A stretch of DNA of 43,051 bases from a virus. This document shows, in pieces, positions 40,526 through 43,051 of the stretch; within the stretch, counting starts at the first letter, position 1; each line of letters starts with the position of its first letter. The stretch covers positions 1 to 43,051 of the IMG/VR virus record IMGVR_UViG_3300007351_000582. One strand, given 5' to 3'. The notes under the pieces are model-generated. The model made no database searches. It had not been told where the DNA came from and saw nothing but the letters and a program-made list of their open reading frames with translations. Both the position numbers and the translations under genes were made by a program.

Positions 40526-40545
40526 ATGTTCGCAAATCCGCTAAC
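40526..40545 (-). promoter_or_regulatory. Operator O2 (partial)
   Basis: ATGTTCGCAAATCCGCTAAC contains ATGTTCGC and GCTAAC half sites matching O1 and O3, just upstream of the -35 box. It may allow self-activation or cooperative repression. Confidence 0.5.
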
Positions 40546-40696
40546 TTTTTTACAGAGGGTCAATTGAGGTCTCCTGCAATGGTTCTGGCGGTTATCGCGG
40601 CTGTTCCTGAATACTGGGCGGTTATTACGCCAAAACCACCAACTCAGCTACATATGATAAACCCTTGTAAATACAATGTCTACAGCGTTTTTTTAT

Positions 40697-40722
40697 ACCC
40701 AAAAAGTAATTACTTTATGGGT
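40697..40722. promoter_or_regulatory. 26-bp palindromic operator candidate
   Basis: Arms ACCCAAAAAGTAA and TTACTTTATGGGT match at 12 of 13 positions with no loop, and contain the perfect 14-bp core AAAGTAATTACTTT. Such dyads are typical autoregulator sites of Phd/YefM-type proteins. It lies 36 bp upstream of the -35 box. Confidence 0.65.
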
Positions 40723-40757
40723 GCTAAAAATAATTTTAAAAAATGTTAAATTAGGGC

Positions 40758-40786
40758 TTGTAATTATCATTACTTTGTGTTAGAAT
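40758..40786 (+). promoter_or_regulatory. Sigma-A promoter for the Phd-like/HsdM operon
   Basis: TTGTAA (40758-40763), a 17-bp spacer, and TAGAAT (40781-40786). The spacer includes TAATTATCATTACTTT, a degenerate copy of the palindrome core at 40703-40716. Confidence 0.8.
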
Positions 40787-40821
40787 AGGAGGGTGTAAGT
40801 TGGCGAAAGGAGGAATGACCG

Positions 40822-41034
40822 TTGGCTGACAAGAAATCTAAGCCCAAAGTGCCGATGGAGCATCTCAACATTGCCGAGTTCAACCGCGGCCAGTCCTCAA
40901 AGCTAATTCGTGAATTGGTCGCGGAAGACAAGGCGGCATTCATACAAAAAAACGGCAAGCCCATAGCAGTTATGATTTCATACGCCCGCTATAAACGCCT
41001 GCTTGATGAAGGAGTAGATATCAATGAACATTAA
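40822..41034 (+). CDS. Phd/YefM-like small protein, 70 aa
   Basis: Resembles the Phd/YefM antitoxin family. The core SSKLIRELVAEDKAAFIQKNGKPIAVMISYARYKRLLDE (about 24-63) matches the typical pattern of these proteins, which bind operators and often a toxin. No toxin gene follows; instead HsdM overlaps it by 11 bp. The TTG at 40822 has AAAGGAGG 8 bases upstream. It may regulate the restriction-modification genes. Family call is good, function inferred. Confidence 0.8.
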   Translation: MADKKSKPKVPMEHLNIAEFNRGQSSKLIRELVAEDKAAFIQKNGKPIAVMISYARYKRLLDEGVDINEH

Positions 41035-43051
41035 CGTATCCGAAAAATCCAGCTTCATATGGAAGATAGCCGACCTGCTCCGAGGCGACTACAAGCAGAG
41101 CGAGTACGGCGACGTTATCCTGCCCTTTACGGTGCTTTGCCGACTGGACAGCGTTCTTGCGCCGACGAAGGACAAGGTTCTGGAATTGAACGCGACCCTC
41201 AAATACAAAAACAAAGCCCCGTTCTTTGAGAGAACGACGGGCTATAAGTTCTATAACACAAGCAAGTTCACGTTTGCCAAGCTGAAAGATGACGCGGGCA
41301 ACATCGCCGATAACTTGCGCGACTACATCAAGGGCTTCTCCGAGAACGCCCGCGAGATTTTGGAGTCGTTCGACATCTACGCCCAGATTGCGCGGCTCGA
41401 CAAGGCGAACCTGCTTTATCTCGTCGTGTCCCGCTTTGTGGACGACATCGACCTCCATCCCGATAAGGTGTCCAACAACGAGATGGGCTACATCTTTGAG
41501 GAGTTGATTCGCCGCTTCTCTGAAATGAGCAATGAGACCGCCGGCGAACACTTCACTCCTCGTGAGGTCATTCGGCTAATGGTTTCTATGCTGTTCACAC
41601 CCGATATGCAGAAAATCTGCGAGCCGGGCTTTATGGCAAAGCTATACGACCCGGCGGCGGGAACCGGCGGTATGCTTTCGGCGGGCATCGAGTACGCTGG
41701 GGAGCTAAACGACCGCGCCATTATCGAGGTGTACGGTCAGGAACTCAACGAAAAGACCTATGCTATCTGCAAGTCCGACACGATGATTAAAGGGAAGGGC
41801 TATGAGAACATCTACCTCGGTAACAGCTTCACCGAGGACAGACTGGCGTGTGAGCATTTCCACTATATGCTCTGCAATCCGCCTTTCGGCGTTGAGTGGA
41901 AAAAGTACGAGGGCTTCATCCGCGACGAAAACGAGGACAAAGGCTATGCCGGTCGCTTCGGCGCGGGACTGCCCCGCGTGTCGGACGGCTCACTGCTGTT
42001 CTTGCAGCACATGATAAGCAAGATGCTCCCGCCGGAGGAAGGCGGCACACGCATCGGCATCGTTTTCAACGGCTCTCCGCTCTTCACGGGTGACGCTGGC
42101 AGCGGCGAAAGCGAAATCCGCAGATGGATTATCGAGAACCATTGGCTCGAAACCATCATCGCCCTGCCTGACCAGATGTTTTATAACACGGGCATCCAGA
42201 CATACGTTTGGATTATTACCAACCGCAAGAAAAAGACGATAAGGAACAAGGTCTTGCTGATAGATGGCACTTCGTTCTTTGAACGTATGCGGAAGCCGCT
42301 CGGAGAGAAGCGCAAGATGTTCACCGACGACCACATCAAGGCATTGACCGCCATCTACGGCGATGCCTTGCTCGGCGCGACGAAAAGTGAGTTCTGCAAA
42401 ATCTTTGACGAGGACGACTTCGCCTATTGGAAAGTTACCGTGGAGCGTCCGCTCCGTCTGAACTTCCAGACGAGCGCGGAGCGCATTGAGCGTGTGCGGG
42501 AGCAGACGGCTTTCGCCAACCTCGCCAAAAGCCGCAAGCGCAAGCTGGAGGAAATTGCCCGCGAGGAAGCCGAGGGCAGGAAACAGCAGCAAGCGATACT
42601 TGAGGCTATCCGCACGATTGACAGCGCAACGGTCTATAAGAACCGCGAGACGTTTTCCAAGTTGCTCTCCAAAGCATTTAAAAAGGCGGGGCTTAACGTG
42701 AAAACCTCGCTCCTAAAAGCCATTCTTGCCGGGCTGTCCGAAAAGGATGAGACCGCCGATATCTGCACGGACGCCAAGGGCAGGCCGGAACCCGACCCCG
42801 ATTTGCGTGACACCGAGCAAGTGCCGTTCAAAGAGGATATCGATGAATACATTCGGCGCGAGGTGCTGCCCTATGTACCGGACGCTTGGGTAGACGAAAA
42901 AAAGACAAAAAAGGGCTACGAAATTCCCTTCACGCGACACTTTTACAAATACGAAGAATTGGGCGATGCTGATAAAACCCTGCGCGAAATTCAGTCGCTG
43001 GGCGAGAAAATTCAAACCGCCATCTCTCGGCTGTTTGCGGAGGAGGTGTGA
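41024..43051 (+). CDS. hsdM: Type I restriction-modification methyltransferase subunit HsdM, 675 aa
   Basis: N6-adenine methyltransferase of a type I system. The N-terminal helical domain (about 5-170, with SFIWKIADLLRGDYKQSEYGDVILPFTVLCRL) is the HsdM_N domain. The AdoMet motif DPAAGTGGM is at 209-217 and the catalytic NPPF at 285-288. A C-terminal extension (about 490-675) is charged and helical, longer than in E. coli-type HsdM, and ends TAISRLFAEEV. The start overlaps the Phd-like gene. The window ends at its stop codon, so HsdS and HsdR, if present, lie outside. Confidence 0.95.
   Translation: MNINVSEKSSFIWKIADLLRGDYKQSEYGDVILPFTVLCRLDSVLAPTKDKVLELNATLKYKNKAPFFERTTGYKFYNTSKFTFAKLKDDAGNIADNLRDYIKGFSENAREILESFDIYAQIARLDKANLLYLVVSRFVDDIDLHPDKVSNNEMGYIFEELIRRFSEMSNETAGEHFTPREVIRLMVSMLFTPDMQKICEPGFMAKLYDPAAGTGGMLSAGIEYAGELNDRAIIEVYGQELNEKTYAICKSDTMIKGKGYENIYLGNSFTEDRLACEHFHYMLCNPPFGVEWKKYEGFIRDENEDKGYAGRFGAGLPRVSDGSLLFLQHMISKMLPPEEGGTRIGIVFNGSPLFTGDAGSGESEIRRWIIENHWLETIIALPDQMFYNTGIQTYVWIITNRKKKTIRNKVLLIDGTSFFERMRKPLGEKRKMFTDDHIKALTAIYGDALLGATKSEFCKIFDEDDFAYWKVTVERPLRLNFQTSAERIERVREQTAFANLAKSRKRKLEEIAREEAEGRKQQQAILEAIRTIDSATVYKNRETFSKLLSKAFKKAGLNVKTSLLKAILAGLSEKDETADICTDAKGRPEPDPDLRDTEQVPFKEDIDEYIRREVLPYVPDAWVDEKKTKKGYEIPFTRHFYKYEELGDADKTLREIQSLGEKIQTAISRLFAEEV

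Larger units (their letters stand above)
40441..40821. other. Divergent intergenic region, prophage to restriction-modification unit
   Basis: 381 bp with no confident gene. It holds the repressor promoter with its operators (40470-40545), a GC-normal stretch (40550-40660) with a possible 56-codon frame from 40579, then an AT-rich stretch with a 26-bp dyad and the plus-strand promoter. The base composition change near 40660 may mark a junction between prophage and other DNA. Confidence 0.6.

Noticed and set aside
40579-40749. 56-codon plus-strand frame in the prophage/HsdM gap
   Set aside because: GAGG at 9 bases is a weak ribosome site, the frame crosses the 26-bp dyad, and the sequence is not recognisable. 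It cannot be ruled out as a peptide.
1-43051. CRISPR arrays, insertion sequences and rRNA or tRNA genes
   Set aside because: No regularly spaced repeat arrays, terminal inverted repeats with transposase, or RNA gene sequences were seen.

Overview
The window is almost entirely one siphovirus-type prophage (HK97 capsid fold, long non-contractile tail) of a GC-rich anaerobic Firmicute, most likely a clostridial gut-type bacterium. The evidence is the gene set (serine recombinases, ClpP-type prohead protease, DUF2800/DUF2815/VirE/VRR-NUC/SNF2 replication module, DUF4314/DUF5049 proteins, XRE-ImmA immunity pair) and the strong AGGAGG ribosome sites. No rRNA, tRNA or CRISPR array was seen, so the host cannot be named from the sequence.

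All prophage genes lie on the minus strand, so transcription runs from about 40.5 kb down to 1. Region by region: 39.3-40.5 kb, immunity (XRE repressor, ImmA/IrrE protease, three related operators). 27.5-39.3 kb, early genes: zinc-ribbon protein, sigma-like protein, DUF2800 nuclease, DUF2815, family A DNA polymerase, Bro/KilAC antirepressor, small proteins, VirE-type primase-helicase, VRR-NUC nuclease, SNF2 helicase, and a sigma-r4/ArpU-like late regulator. 19.8-27.5 kb, packaging and DNA modification: HNH, small terminase, ParB-methylase fusion, a C5-methyltransferase with a long repeat insertion, three small proteins, large terminase. 10.7-19.8 kb, head and tail: portal, ClpP protease, capsid, connectors, tail tube, frameshifted tail chaperone, tape measure, distal tail protein. 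3.6-10.7 kb, tail tip (LamG/endopeptidase-tail protein, two related small proteins, GH18 protein) and lysis (holin, amidase). 1-3.5 kb, an integration operon with a zinc-finger HTH protein, a SHOCT-like protein and two overlapping serine recombinases.

At 40.7-43.05 kb the strand changes. A sigma-A promoter drives a Phd/YefM-like protein and an overlapping type I methyltransferase subunit (HsdM). The window ends at the HsdM stop codon. Whether this restriction-modification unit is prophage cargo or host DNA cannot be decided here.

The most interesting non-coding signals are: (1) a 38-base element present three times with fixed length and spacing, always between a stop codon and the next start on the transcribed strand, carrying a tRNA T-loop-like core; (2) a 231-base gap between VirE and VRR-NUC with iteron-like inverted repeats around an AT-rich core, a candidate replication origin; (3) an exact 19-bp tandem duplication that breaks the distal tail gene; (4) a promoter-terminator pair ahead of the packaging genes that looks like a late antitermination leader.
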